A DNA stretch of 64,000 nt from Ferranicluibacter rubi (GCF_011603255.1 NZ_JAANCM010000009.1:186001-250000); one strand, 5' to 3'. Shown: positions 16,259-25,903, counted from the stretch's first letter. Numbers and translations: made by a program. Notes: generated by a model from the sequence alone, not told the origin.

Positions 16259-16605
16259 TGGCCAATCAAGAACGCGGTGAGGTCGCCTTCCATGCGCTCG
16301 GCAAGTCTTGGACGATGAAAATCGGCACGGGCGCTATGTGTGAAATGGAGGATGCCCTGGGCAAGGGCATCTCCGAAATCAGTCAGGAGCTGTCAGGCAA
16401 ATCCGTAAAGCTGTCGCTTCTCCGGACGATCTTCTGGGCTTCTCTGCAGCGCCACCATGCCGGCACGACACTGCAGGAGTGCGAGGACATCATAGACGAG
16501 ATCGGCGTGGCTGAAGCTGGCCCGCTCATCGGCAAGGCCTTTCAGGCTGCTTTCCCCAAGAAAGAGCCGGGCACGCGCCCTCGGAAGGCGGCGGCAGCAG
16601 CTTAA
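16258..16605 (+). CDS. tail assembly chaperone, upstream (G-like) part
   Basis: A 115-residue protein similar to the GTA gp11-type tail chaperone: GEVAFHALGKSWTMKIGTGA, CEMEDALGKGISEIS, and FWASLQRHHAGTTLQECEDI. It lies in the canonical slot between tube and tape measure. A TTTCCCC heptamer at 16551-16557, in the X XXY YYZ phase, would let a minority of ribosomes shift to -1 and read into the frame ending at 16910. This would give a product of about 217 residues. Confidence 0.87.
   Translation: MANQERGEVAFHALGKSWTMKIGTGAMCEMEDALGKGISEISQELSGKSVKLSLLRTIFWASLQRHHAGTTLQECEDIIDEIGVAEAGPLIGKAFQAAFPKKEPGTRPRKAAAAA
16551..16557 (+). promoter_or_regulatory. candidate -1 frameshift slippery heptamer
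   Basis: T TTC CCC in the zero frame can re-pair as TTT CCC in the -1 frame. No stop occurs in the -1 frame from here to 16908. The downstream part has no good independent start before residue 54, so frameshifting explains its expression best. Confidence 0.6.
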
Positions 16606-16910
16606 GCTGGCCGTCGCGGGTATCCGAATGGGTCGCAATCGGTCAACCCTACGAGCTGTTCTGGCAGCTCACGCTTCGCGAAATCAGCGTCATTCTCGCG
16701 GGCGAACAAGAGCGCCAGATGCGCGAGCGCAACGAGCGGATGAGCCTCGCCTGGCACATCGCCAAGCTCGATCGTGTGAGGAAAATGCCCGCCTTGAAGG
16801 ACATGCTGACCGTGAAGAAAACGCGCGTGAAGCAGACGCCTGAAGAGATCGAGGCCGTCACTCGATCATGGCTGAGCAGCCGCGCCACGCGGAAGCGGAA
16901 AACCGCGTAA
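16557..16910 (+). CDS. tail assembly chaperone, frameshift extension (T-like part)
   Basis: Read in the -1 frame from the slippery site, this is a 117-residue extension: a Gly/Ser linker, then EWVAIGQPYELFWQLTLREI, which matches small phage tail chaperones, a charged helix (EQERQMRERNERMSLAWHIA) and a basic end. The first ATG in the frame, at 16719, would miss the conserved FWQLTLRE motif. This is why I read it as an extension of the upstream gene rather than a separate one. It should bind the tape measure protein. Confidence 0.75.
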   Translation, partial: QERAGHAPSEGGGSSLSWPSRVSEWVAIGQPYELFWQLTLREISVILAGEQERQMRERNERMSLAWHIAKLDRVRKMPALKDMLTVKKTRVKQTPEEIEAVTRSWLSSRATRKRKTA

Positions 16911-16925
16911 GACAGGACAGATAAT

Positions 16926-19469
16926 ATGCCAAGTGCCGTCATTGGGGCGCTGAGGGTTAACCTCGGCATCGATACTGCTGAGTTCTGGGATGGCCTTGGA
17001 AAGGCGCAGCGCGCGTTGGGCAAGGTCGGAAACTCCCTGAAGTCGGCCGGCAAGGATCTGTCGACCTATGTATCTGCGCCTCTCGCAGCGATGGGTGCTT
17101 TGACGCTGAAGACGGCCGGCGACTTCGAGGCGTCCATGAACCGGGTGCAGGCCGCAACCAACGCGTCGACATCCGAGTTTGCCGCGATGCAGAAGATGGC
17201 GCTGGATCTCGGTGCGAACACGTCGAAGTCGGCATCCGAGTCCGCGGACATGATGGAGATGCTGGCCAAGAATGGCTTGACGGCCACGCAGATCCTTGAC
17301 GGCGCTGCGGCGGCTTCCATCAAATTGTCCGAGGCCACTGGTGGCGACCTGTCCACATCGGCAGACGTCGCAACCAACGTCATGGCGCAGTTCAAGATCG
17401 AGGCGAAAGACCTTGGTCGCGTCGTGGACGGCATCACGAATGTGACGCTTGCCTCGCAGTTCGGGTTCAACGATTACAAGGATGCGATCGCGCAGGCCGG
17501 CGGTGTCGCAGGCGCGCTTGGCGTGAGCTTCGAGGATTTCAACGCGGCGATCGCGGGCACATCATCTGTGTTCAACAGCGGCTCGGATGCGGGAACCTCG
17601 TTCAAGACCTTCCTCACGACGCTATCCCCGAAGAGCAAGGCCGCCGCAAATGCCATGAAGGAACTCGGTCTTGAGTTCTTCAATGCCGATGGCTCCATGA
17701 AATCCATGGCGGCCGTTGCGGAAGAGCTGAAAACCAGTTTGTCCGGCCTGAGTGACGAGGCAAAGACCGATGCCGTGACGACGATATTCGGCTCCGATGC
17801 CATGCGAACGGCGCTGGCGCTTGCCGACCAGGGCGCGGCAGGTATCGACAAGCTCGCCGTCGCGATCGAGCGCAAGGGATCGGCCGACGCTCAGGCTGCG
17901 GCCCGGATGAAAGGCTTCAACGGTGAACTGGAGAAGCTTGGCGGCGCGCTCGAAACGCTGGCCATCAACATTGCCAACAGCGGATTGCTGGCTTTCGTTA
18001 CGAGCCTCATCTCCAAGCTTGCAGACTTCGTCTCCAGTCTTTCGGAAACAAACCCTCAACTGCTCAACTGGGGCGTGGTCGTTGCCAGCGTCGCGGCGGC
18101 TCTCGGGCCGCTTCTGATCACTCTTGGGTTCGTCGCGACAGGCATTGCGGCTGTCGGCGCGCCTGTCGCCGCAGCGATTGCGGCTTTTGCAGCGCTGGCG
18201 GCCGGAGGTGTAGCGCTCTACCAGAACTGGGAACAGATCAAGACGTCGTTCCCGGCGACGGCCGCCATCGTCGAAGGTGCGATCTCGGTCATTCAGACAA
18301 CGGTCGTCGGGTTGGCGACGCAGCTTGGCCTGGTCGGGCAGTACCTTAGCCAGCTGCTGACAGGAGATCTGACAGGGGCATCGGAAACCGTACGGCTGGC
18401 TTTCGAAAACCTCGGAACGATGTTCACCAACATCGCGAACGTCGTGTTTCCGGGCGCGCTCGATGCGATCAAGGCCAAGATCGCAGAGCTTGTTTCAAGC
18501 CTGAGCAGTTTTGCCGGATCTATGCTGACGACGTTTCAGGCGATCCCTGAGCAGATGAGGGATATCGGAGAGCGGATCGTCGCCGTGTTCGCCGCTCTGC
18601 CTGGTAGGATGCTGGAGATCGGCGGGCAGATCATTGCCGGCCTTGCGGACGGTATCGCTGCTGGTGCAAGCCGTGTGGTCGATGCAGCGTCCAACGTCGC
18701 GACGCAAGCCTATAACAAGATCACTGGCATCTTCGATATCCATTCCCCCTCTCGGGTGATGCACGAGGTCGGCACTTTCGTCACGCAGGGCCTCGCGAAC
18801 GGCATCGTGGCGGGGACACCGACCGCCAAGGCGGCGGCCAGTCGGGCGGCGGTTGAAGTTTCTGCTGCTCTCGGGGCGGTCGGAAAGAACAAGGTCAGCC
18901 CCATGTCCGGGGTGAAGGATGCCGCTTCTGGAGCAACAAAAGAGCTTTCCGCGATGCAGCAGGCCGGCGAGGATCTTGCCAGCACCCTCGGCAATGCCTT
19001 CTCAGGATTGATAGACGGATCGAAAAGCCTGAAAGACTCCGTGAAAGACGTGCTCTCTGAACTCGGCAAGGCAGCGTTTAACGATGGCCTGAAAGCCTTG
19101 ATGGGCGCAATCTTCGGCACGGGTACGGCGGCAGGCGGGACCGATGGCGGCGGCGGTGGCCTGGGCTCATTCCTCGGTAACGCTTTCAAGAAGCTGGTTG
19201 GCTTCAAGGATGGCGGCGAATTCAACGTCGGTGGGACCGGTGGCATCGACAGCCAGCTCGTCGCCTTCAAAGCCTCGCCGAACGAGCGCGTCTCGATCAC
19301 CAAGCCCGGACAAGAGCGCAATACCGGCGGCGACAGCTATCGCGGTGGCGACATCGTCATTCAAGGCGATGCCTCGGAAAACACGGTTCGCCTCATCCGC
19401 GGGGCTCTTCAGCAGTATGACAAGATGGCGATGACGCGGCAGGCTGACAGTTGGCGGAATGAGACATGA
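16926..19469 (+). CDS. tail tape measure protein
   Basis: An 847-residue protein. The N-terminal part has the TP901 tape-measure core: AAMGALTLKTAGDFEASMNR, ASESADMMEMLAKNGLTATQ, and FGFNDYKDAIAQAGGVAG. Hydrophobic helices lie in the middle (about 375-425, WGVVVASVAAALGPLLITLG), followed by FDIHSPSRVMHEVGTFVTQG near 600 and a Gly-rich C-terminus. It sets tail length and helps DNA entry. At 847 residues I would expect a tail somewhat over 100 nm, by the usual proportionality. Confidence 0.96.
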   Translation: MPSAVIGALRVNLGIDTAEFWDGLGKAQRALGKVGNSLKSAGKDLSTYVSAPLAAMGALTLKTAGDFEASMNRVQAATNASTSEFAAMQKMALDLGANTSKSASESADMMEMLAKNGLTATQILDGAAAASIKLSEATGGDLSTSADVATNVMAQFKIEAKDLGRVVDGITNVTLASQFGFNDYKDAIAQAGGVAGALGVSFEDFNAAIAGTSSVFNSGSDAGTSFKTFLTTLSPKSKAAANAMKELGLEFFNADGSMKSMAAVAEELKTSLSGLSDEAKTDAVTTIFGSDAMRTALALADQGAAGIDKLAVAIERKGSADAQAAARMKGFNGELEKLGGALETLAINIANSGLLAFVTSLISKLADFVSSLSETNPQLLNWGVVVASVAAALGPLLITLGFVATGIAAVGAPVAAAIAAFAALAAGGVALYQNWEQIKTSFPATAAIVEGAISVIQTTVVGLATQLGLVGQYLSQLLTGDLTGASETVRLAFENLGTMFTNIANVVFPGALDAIKAKIAELVSSLSSFAGSMLTTFQAIPEQMRDIGERIVAVFAALPGRMLEIGGQIIAGLADGIAAGASRVVDAASNVATQAYNKITGIFDIHSPSRVMHEVGTFVTQGLANGIVAGTPTAKAAASRAAVEVSAALGAVGKNKVSPMSGVKDAASGATKELSAMQQAGEDLASTLGNAFSGLIDGSKSLKDSVKDVLSELGKAAFNDGLKALMGAIFGTGTAAGGTDGGGGGLGSFLGNAFKKLVGFKDGGEFNVGGTGGIDSQLVAFKASPNERVSITKPGQERNTGGDSYRGGDIVIQGDASENTVRLIRGALQQYDKMAMTRQADSWRNET

Positions 19470-20155
19470 TTGTATGGTCCTCTCTGCTGATCCCTGCGGA
19501 GGTCATGTTCCGCATCAAACCCATGTTGACCATGGGCCCGGTGAGCTTCTCCGGAAAGCGCCAGAAGATCGGGACGGACGCGGGCTATTGGACCGCGACC
19601 ATGTCTGGCTTCCCGGTTCTCTCGCCTGACAGGATCTTGGAATGGCGCGGGATCATCGGCGCTCTTCAGGGTGGCCTTGAGGATCTTCTCATCGGGCCGT
19701 TCGATGAGTTCCAGGCTCCGACGCTTGGAGGATTGCCGCCGATCATCGGCGGGATACCCCACTCGGACGGGTCTCTGTTCTCGGACGGGTCCGGCTACAG
19801 CCAATCAACGATCCTAGTTTCGTCGTCGGGCGATCTTGATCTTCGGCGTACATCCGCTCGCTTCCTCATCGAGCGCGCCGGCCCGATTAAACGCGGAATG
19901 TACTTCACGGTCCGCTCCGGCGGTCGGCCGTCCATGCATATGATAACGAAGCCGCCGGAGAAGTCCGGGGGCTTCGTGGATGTCGAGTTTCTGCCGCCGC
20001 TGCGGTTCGATCTTCCGAACGGCTCCGAGGTCGACTTTGCGGACCCGAAGATGCTGATGAACCTCTCCAGCCCTGAAAGCGGGGACCTTCCGCTTGATAT
20101 GGGGCGATGGTCTCGCCCATCGATCGAATTGGAGGAAAGCTGGAATGGACTTTAA
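19466..20155 (+). CDS. distal tail / minor tail protein
   Basis: A 229-residue protein whose start overlaps the tape-measure stop (ATGA). It has a beta-rich body with YWTATMSGFPVLSPDRILEW and FLIERAGPIKRGMYFTVRSG. In this gene order, the first protein after the tape measure forms the distal tail ring. The assignment rests mainly on position. Confidence 0.75.
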   Translation: MIVWSSLLIPAEVMFRIKPMLTMGPVSFSGKRQKIGTDAGYWTATMSGFPVLSPDRILEWRGIIGALQGGLEDLLIGPFDEFQAPTLGGLPPIIGGIPHSDGSLFSDGSGYSQSTILVSSSGDLDLRRTSARFLIERAGPIKRGMYFTVRSGGRPSMHMITKPPEKSGGFVDVEFLPPLRFDLPNGSEVDFADPKMLMNLSSPESGDLPLDMGRWSRPSIELEESWNGL

Positions 20156-20717
20156 CCAGACCATTGAAGCCCAGCTTTCCGGTCGCGTTGTCAGGAAATC
20201 AAGGCTCGTAGAGCTGATGTTTGCTTCTGGCCCTATGGGGCTATGGAACGGCTTCGGCACCTTAAAAACGAAGGACGGAAAGCTCTGGTTGGGGTTCGGC
20301 GGCGCTGGACGAATTAGCGGCGTTGCTCAATCCATCAAGGGTAGTGCTCCCGAATTGAAGCTTACCCTTTCAGGCGTCGATAAGACATTTGCTGCCAAGG
20401 CTAAGGGCGAAGCAGCGGAGTATTATGACCGTGCCGCGATCGTCTATGACCAGTTCTTTGACGAGGAGTGGCAATGCCTCGATCTGCCGTACGCGACGTA
20501 CTTCGGCCTTATGCGAAAGCTGACATCGTCCCGCACGGCTGATGAGGGCGGTTTTGTTCGAACCGTCTCGATCTCATCAGAGACGCCTTTCGCGGGCAAG
20601 AAGCGAGCCCGGTTCTCGTACATGACCGATCGCGACCAGCAGCTCCGCCACCCCGGCGACCTCTTCGCGTCGGACGTGGCCGGTATCGAACGCCCTTACA
20701 CGTTCCCGGATTTCTGA
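20145..20717 (+). CDS. tail tip protein
   Basis: A 190-residue protein. The ATG at 20145 is chosen because GGAGGAAAG precedes it; it overlaps the upstream gene by 11 bp. It contains LVELMFASGPMGLWNGFGTL, GGAGRISGVAQSIKGSAPEL and a C-terminal PGDLFASDVAGIE. Proteins of this shape occupy the second slot after the tape measure in siphophage and GTA tails (compare DUF2163-like proteins), and probably join the distal tail ring to the hub. Confidence 0.75.
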   Translation: MDFNQTIEAQLSGRVVRKSRLVELMFASGPMGLWNGFGTLKTKDGKLWLGFGGAGRISGVAQSIKGSAPELKLTLSGVDKTFAAKAKGEAAEYYDRAAIVYDQFFDEEWQCLDLPYATYFGLMRKLTSSRTADEGGFVRTVSISSETPFAGKKRARFSYMTDRDQQLRHPGDLFASDVAGIERPYTFPDF

Positions 20718-21097
20718 TGCTCGAAACATTCCTGGCTGAAGCCTCCAGATCCCCGCTGATCTGGAGCGTGAACGACTGTGCGATGATGTTGGCGAACTGG
20801 TGGCAGGTTCGGCACGGCGTTGATCCTGCCGCTCATCTGCGCGGCACCTATTCGACAGAGAGCGAGTGCCTGAGCGTCGTCGAGCGCGCTGGCGGCATCA
20901 TTGCCCTCGTAGAGCAGATTGCCGCCGGCGTCGGTGCCAAGCGGCTTCAATACCCGGTGGCCGGTGATATCGGCGTGATCGAGGTTCATGGTCACCAGTT
21001 CGCGGCGATCATGGGGCCGACAGGTCGCTGGATGGTGAAAGCTGAACGTGGCATGGCCGGCCATCGGTGCGGCTTCCTGAAGGCCTGGAGCGTCTGA
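20717..21097 (+). CDS. DUF6950-like tail protein (NlpC/P60 slot)
   Basis: A 126-residue protein. SVNDCAMMLANWWQVRHGVD carries the conserved Asn-Asp-Cys and the later segment GDIGVIEVHGHQFAAIMGP supplies a His, as in NlpC/P60-derived DUF6950 proteins. The equivalent GTA position encodes a cell-wall peptidase. Whether the Cys-His pair is catalytic here is not certain. It is coupled by TGATG to the hub gene. Confidence 0.82.
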   Translation: MLETFLAEASRSPLIWSVNDCAMMLANWWQVRHGVDPAAHLRGTYSTESECLSVVERAGGIIALVEQIAAGVGAKRLQYPVAGDIGVIEVHGHQFAAIMGPTGRWMVKAERGMAGHRCGFLKAWSV

Positions 21098-23142
21098 TGC
21101 CAGCAGCAATCGTTGGATGGATTGCCGCCGCAGGCATTGGTGGGTTGGTGACGGCCACGGGCGCACTGACGACCCTGGGCTCGATCCTGGCCGGCGGCAT
21201 CGGTCTCGGGCTCACCTATGCCGCCAATGCCTTGTTCGGCGCAAAGCCATCAACCATCAAGCCGCAGGATGGCAAAGGCACGCTGCGTCAGTCGGTCGTG
21301 CCTCGAAGGAAACACTACGGGCGCGTCCGCACGGGCGGTTCGTACGTCCTGTTCCGGACCAAGAAGGGAAATCTCTTTCAGGTCATCTACATCGGTGAAG
21401 GTCGCAGCGACGGCTTCGAAGAACATTACATCGACGGCCGGCCGGTGACCCCTGACCCTGATGGGTGGATTCGCGACAAACAATATGAGGGCGCCGTTCG
21501 GATCGTGAACCGCCTCGGCTTGCCCGTCGAGACGGCCTACAACGAACTGATCTCGGTCTATCCGGAAGTCTGGACGGCGGCGCATCGAGGCGATGGTTGC
21601 GTTTCCACCTTCATGCATGCGCGCGGCGTCAAGCAGGAGAAATTCAGCGCGGTCTACCCGAACCGCATCCCGGCTTATGAGAGCGTTCGGCGGGACGGTA
21701 TCGTGCTTGACCCGCGCACCGGCGCGATGGGGTGGACCTCCAACCTCTACCTGATCTTCCGGGACTGGCTCATCAACAATGATGGCGCCGGCATCTCGGC
21801 CGCTTACATCGACGATGCAGATTTCGCCGCGGCCGCAACGCTCGGAGACGAGATCCTGCCGACCAATGGCGGGGGCACCGTGCGTCGATATCACGGGCAG
21901 CTTTCCTACACGCTGGAAACCGAGCCGGTCGACATCATCGATCGCCTGGAGACAGCGACGGACAGCCGGCTGATCCTGAAGGCGAACGGGAAGATCGGCA
22001 TCCAGCCGGGAAAGTGGGTCGAGCCGACCGTCTTCATCGCAGACGGCCACCTGATCGACTATGAGCTTGCGGACTCCAGCGGCCCGCTGCGGGAAGCCAA
22101 TGAGGTGACGGTGAAGTACACCAATCCTCTCGCTGCCTATTCGGAGGCGACGACGGACCCTTGGCGTGATGAGGACGATATCAGCCAGACCGGCCGTGTT
22201 CGAGCTGTCCCGATCGAAGCCTACGAGATCCAGAACCATCATCACGGGCGGCGGATCGCCAAGCTGAAATTCTGCCGTGCGTCAGCAAGATGGCGTGGGA
22301 CGGTTATCACCGACCTCTATGGCCTGAAGGCGCGCAACGAGCGCTTCATCCGCATTCAAGTGCTCGATCTCGGTATTGATTTCGAGGCCTTCGAAGTCGA
22401 GACATATGAGGAAGACGACGACACCATGACCATCAAGATGACGGTCGCAAGTCGGACGGCAGATATGTACCAGCTGACCAGCGCAGAAGAGGGAACGCCG
22501 CCGATCGTGCCGCCGACCTTCGAGGACGATGCGTTCGAAAAGCCGGCAAGCCTGCTGGTCGTTGGCGGTCAGCGCGTCGTGTCAGGGCAGGGCAAGGTCG
22601 CCGTTCTCACGGCTACGTGGGCGGCCTATCCGGATCGCGATGATCTTAAGGCGGAAGCGCAGATCTCGCCGGCAGATCAGGATAAGTGGACACCGGTTTC
22701 CGTGGATGACAACCAGCTGCGCGCAGAAGCAATCGGTCTCGCTGATGGCCAGAGCTATGATTTCCGGGTGCATTGGGTGAAGGCAGGCGGCACACCGTCC
22801 GATTGGGCGATCGTCGAGAACATTCCGGCGATTGCTGACCCGGACCGCTCGGCGACGCCGCTACAGCTCAAGGCGGTTCTTGCCGGAACGGTCGTGACGG
22901 TGAGTGCCCGAGCGGCGAACGACAACTCGGCCTACCTCATGTTCAAGCGCGGCACGGCAACTCAGACCTTTGCCCAGGCAACCGACATTTCCGGCAACCT
23001 TCGCGTGACGGCAAACCAAGTGATCGAGTTTGCCGACACCCCGGGTGTCGGGACATGGCGCTATTGGTGCACTTCAAAGAACCCGTCCGGGTTGCTGGCC
23101 AACACGCCGGCAGGCCCAACGGCAAACGTAGTGGTGACGTGA
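21097..23142 (+). CDS. tail hub / host-specificity protein
   Basis: A 681-residue protein starting in a TGATG overlap. The N-terminus has a hydrophobic Gly/Ala-rich stretch (GWIAAAGIGGLVTATGALTT), then LRQSVVPRRKHYGRVRTGGS, the usual start of J-like or GTA gp15-like hub proteins. The centre holds hub folds (DIIDRLETATDSRLILKANG). The last 220 residues look like two fibronectin-III-type domains (LTATWAAYPDRDDLKAEAQI, SYDFRVHWVKAGGTPSDW). It forms the tail tip and fibre attachment. Confidence 0.87.
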   Translation: MPAAIVGWIAAAGIGGLVTATGALTTLGSILAGGIGLGLTYAANALFGAKPSTIKPQDGKGTLRQSVVPRRKHYGRVRTGGSYVLFRTKKGNLFQVIYIGEGRSDGFEEHYIDGRPVTPDPDGWIRDKQYEGAVRIVNRLGLPVETAYNELISVYPEVWTAAHRGDGCVSTFMHARGVKQEKFSAVYPNRIPAYESVRRDGIVLDPRTGAMGWTSNLYLIFRDWLINNDGAGISAAYIDDADFAAAATLGDEILPTNGGGTVRRYHGQLSYTLETEPVDIIDRLETATDSRLILKANGKIGIQPGKWVEPTVFIADGHLIDYELADSSGPLREANEVTVKYTNPLAAYSEATTDPWRDEDDISQTGRVRAVPIEAYEIQNHHHGRRIAKLKFCRASARWRGTVITDLYGLKARNERFIRIQVLDLGIDFEAFEVETYEEDDDTMTIKMTVASRTADMYQLTSAEEGTPPIVPPTFEDDAFEKPASLLVVGGQRVVSGQGKVAVLTATWAAYPDRDDLKAEAQISPADQDKWTPVSVDDNQLRAEAIGLADGQSYDFRVHWVKAGGTPSDWAIVENIPAIADPDRSATPLQLKAVLAGTVVTVSARAANDNSAYLMFKRGTATQTFAQATDISGNLRVTANQVIEFADTPGVGTWRYWCTSKNPSGLLANTPAGPTANVVVT

Positions 23143-23594
23143 TGCCCGTAACCGATTATCGCGATGCGCTTGGTTCTGCCGCTGATGCAAAAGCCATGGC
23201 GGTTGAAGCTGAAAAGAATGCTGCCGATGCGAAAGCTGCGGCTAAGGCCGCTCAAGACCTGGCTTCTGCCGTCGACAAATCAATGAAGGCGGCAGACCTC
23301 GTCTGGGAATATTACGTCACCGTCAACCAGGCTCTCACCGTTGCGCTGTCGCCGTCCACGCAGCGCCTTACGGCCGCGGCCGCCAAGGCTGAGCTTGGCG
23401 ACCTCGTGCAGGTCCACCCCATGGGGCGCGCGACAATCGGTGGCGTGACGCTCGGTAGCCTGGTGCTGCAGTCAACCGGCTTCGTGTCATCCAAGGGTGT
23501 CGTCGACGTAAGCTATGCGCTGCCCACCTTGGCCGTCGCCGGACAACTTTCAATGCCCATCCGCCTTCGCGGCTTCCGTCCTCCGGCGGCCTGA
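23142..23594 (+). CDS. tail-fibre connector-like protein
   Basis: A 150-residue protein starting in TGATG. An Ala/Lys-rich coiled coil (AVEAEKNAADAKAAAKAAQD) is followed by a small beta domain (GRATIGGVTLGSLVLQSTGF). Coiled coil plus beta tip is typical of short trimeric fibre parts. It is located between hub and receptor-binding proteins. Confidence 0.7.
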   Translation: MPVTDYRDALGSAADAKAMAVEAEKNAADAKAAAKAAQDLASAVDKSMKAADLVWEYYVTVNQALTVALSPSTQRLTAAAAKAELGDLVQVHPMGRATIGGVTLGSLVLQSTGFVSSKGVVDVSYALPTLAVAGQLSMPIRLRGFRPPAA

Positions 23595-23662
23595 CCGACC
23601 GAACAATCTGAACCTATTGCACCCTGCCTCTGGCGGGTCGCTTTCGCATGGAGAACCTCCGT

Positions 23663-25903
23663 ATGGGCCAAATCACCGATTTCGCAAGGGCGGTCTACGC
23701 GGACGGCCCGGGCACCAAGCCAACCGAGCCGTACAAGCCGGATGTTCGCACGCTGTTCGGTCTTATCGATACGCAGCTCATCAGCATGCTCAACGGCATC
23801 GTCATCGGCAATGCGATTGCTTACGCTACGCGCGCCAGCCTGTTTGCAGACCTTGCGCGGCCGTCCGGCACGCTGGGTGTCGTCTATGCCGACCCGAACC
23901 CTGCTTACATCGGCGTCTATACGAAGGTCGGCGCATCGGGGACCGGCAGCTGGTCACTCACAGGCATCACGCTTCCCGGCGGCATAGCGGCAGACGTCGC
24001 CAACGTCATTGCAGGCCTCGCTGCGGAGATCACGGCGCGACAGAACGCTGACCGTATCATCGATACGAAGGTCACCGACTTCTCCCGCCAGTCCGGAAAG
24101 CGCTATCGCCAGATCGGCGGCACGCGCCGGAAATACCTGTTCGCCGGCGATAATTTCGGGCCGGGGTCGAGCACCAAAGTCATGTCGATCGGCATCCCGA
24201 TAGAGGTCGATTGCCAGACGGTCGGCGCCTTTGCGTTCTGGATCGTCGGCGCCAACGGTATCACCAAGATCCGGACGCGGCTGACGAAGCGCCAACGCTC
24301 TGGCAATCCGAATTACTTCGTCGCACCCGGCGGTGTAGCCGGCGATGTCGTGGTGCAGAACTGGACGGACTTCGATGTTCGCGACTGCATTGCGGACCCG
24401 CTACTCTATACGAAGTTTCAGCAGGCGATTATCCCGGTCTCCGGCAACGGCCCGATCGTCGCGGCGACTGATCTGCTCTTCGTCGACGTCATGGCGCTTG
24501 ATGCGAACAACCAGTCAATTCCGTTCGGTGCCGCACGTGGTCGAACCTACGTCAACGATACGGTCGACCCGCCTTGGAAACGTGGCGTGTTCGCGGCCGA
24601 TATCGCAGGCCCTTACTTCCTCGGTGGCGACGGCACGGAACTGATTGCCTGCGCGCTCTATGAGGCGGTCATCGTTCCCGGCTCTGCGGGTGGGCATACC
24701 GGAGTGGATGCCGAGTACCGGCCCATCCTCAACGGACCCCTGGATCTCAACCAGTCGGATGCATTCGACGCCGCTGCATGGCGCATCACATTCCCGCAGT
24801 TTTCGATCGACACGCAGCCTGAGCCGATCGCGTCAGACTTCGGGACTGCGCAGGCGGTCGGCAACGTGGCGCGCGTTCCTGTCAATTTCTTCCGCTATGA
24901 CATCTTCGGCGTGGACCCGTCCACAGGTGGGCTCGCCTACGGCCCCGGCCTCCAGCGGCAGGGTGATCCGAACGGTTACATCTCAGTCATGGCCGAGCAG
25001 ACGCGCAACGTCCCTTTGTTCAATATCCTTGTGAAGCCGAGCGGCGTCGAGCTGATTGAAGTCTGGAAGTTCAAGGACTTCGTCATGCGAGGCGAAGAGG
25101 CGCAGCACCTTGCGCACCTTGAGTACAATCGCCGTTGCCTTGCGACGTTCCTGCGCAAGCTCAATAGCGGCGCGGCGATCCGTTATGCCTGGTATGGCGA
25201 CAGCATCGGAGCCGTGTCCAAGACCACGGCGCCGAACACGCCCGTCAATTATTACGCTCCGAACGGCTCTAACCGGGATGTCGTCGATTACTTCGAGACC
25301 GCGCAGGAGGATACTCGCGCCACTTATGCGCGCTTTGATGGCGATGGCGGTGCGGGTGCACATGTTCATCTGGGCATGAACTGGCACATCATGGCCTTTC
25401 TCAAGGCGCGCTATGGGTCGGTCTTCGATCCGCGAAACTGGTGCATCTCGGGGACGACGTCCGACAACAACGTCATTTCTGGCGATGTGCCGAACGGGAC
25501 CTATCCTGCTCGCCTTAACGCGCTGATCGCTGACGATCCGGACTTGGCCGTCTGGCAGTTCGGCATGAACGAGATCCCGTCCGATAGGGTTTACAATAAT
25601 TACCTCGTCGGCATTTCCGCGCTGCGAAGCGCCGGCATCGATGTGCTCGGCATCACTTGCCCACGACCCAACCGCCTCAACGGCACGACGCTGCTGGAAT
25701 GGCAGTGGCAAACGCAGCAGCAGATCCAGGCCTTCCGCCGCCTTGGCGTCGCCTACATCGACCTCAGCCGCATCTCCGGACCCGGCCGGGAAGGCGCCAT
25801 CGGGATCTCTGCCGACACCATGTGCGAGGCGACCATGCGCGGTCACCCTGGCGCTTACGAGTTCCGGAAGTTCGGCGACTACGCCTCGCTGACCTTCGCC
25901 TGA
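23663..25903 (+). CDS. tail protein with C-terminal SGNH/GDSL esterase domain
   Basis: A 746-residue protein. The start at 23663 follows GGAGAACCTCC; an in-frame ATG five codons upstream is possible. The N-terminal part is a fibre-like beta region. From about 505 it is an SGNH hydrolase: block I RYAWYGDSIGAVS with the nucleophile Ser, a SGTTSDNNV region, block III-like QFGMNEIPS, and a His in MRGHPGAYEF near the C-terminus. Such domains in tails typically deacetylate surface polysaccharide. The substrate here is unknown. Confidence 0.83.
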   Translation: MGQITDFARAVYADGPGTKPTEPYKPDVRTLFGLIDTQLISMLNGIVIGNAIAYATRASLFADLARPSGTLGVVYADPNPAYIGVYTKVGASGTGSWSLTGITLPGGIAADVANVIAGLAAEITARQNADRIIDTKVTDFSRQSGKRYRQIGGTRRKYLFAGDNFGPGSSTKVMSIGIPIEVDCQTVGAFAFWIVGANGITKIRTRLTKRQRSGNPNYFVAPGGVAGDVVVQNWTDFDVRDCIADPLLYTKFQQAIIPVSGNGPIVAATDLLFVDVMALDANNQSIPFGAARGRTYVNDTVDPPWKRGVFAADIAGPYFLGGDGTELIACALYEAVIVPGSAGGHTGVDAEYRPILNGPLDLNQSDAFDAAAWRITFPQFSIDTQPEPIASDFGTAQAVGNVARVPVNFFRYDIFGVDPSTGGLAYGPGLQRQGDPNGYISVMAEQTRNVPLFNILVKPSGVELIEVWKFKDFVMRGEEAQHLAHLEYNRRCLATFLRKLNSGAAIRYAWYGDSIGAVSKTTAPNTPVNYYAPNGSNRDVVDYFETAQEDTRATYARFDGDGGAGAHVHLGMNWHIMAFLKARYGSVFDPRNWCISGTTSDNNVISGDVPNGTYPARLNALIADDPDLAVWQFGMNEIPSDRVYNNYLVGISALRSAGIDVLGITCPRPNRLNGTTLLEWQWQTQQQIQAFRRLGVAYIDLSRISGPGREGAIGISADTMCEATMRGHPGAYEFRKFGDYASLTFA

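Noticed and set aside
7860-23142. Gene transfer agent cluster instead of a prophage
   Set aside because: Several tail proteins resemble GTA proteins, but replication and antirepressor genes, a small terminase, HNH nuclease, receptor-binding proteins and a lysis cassette point to a true phage.
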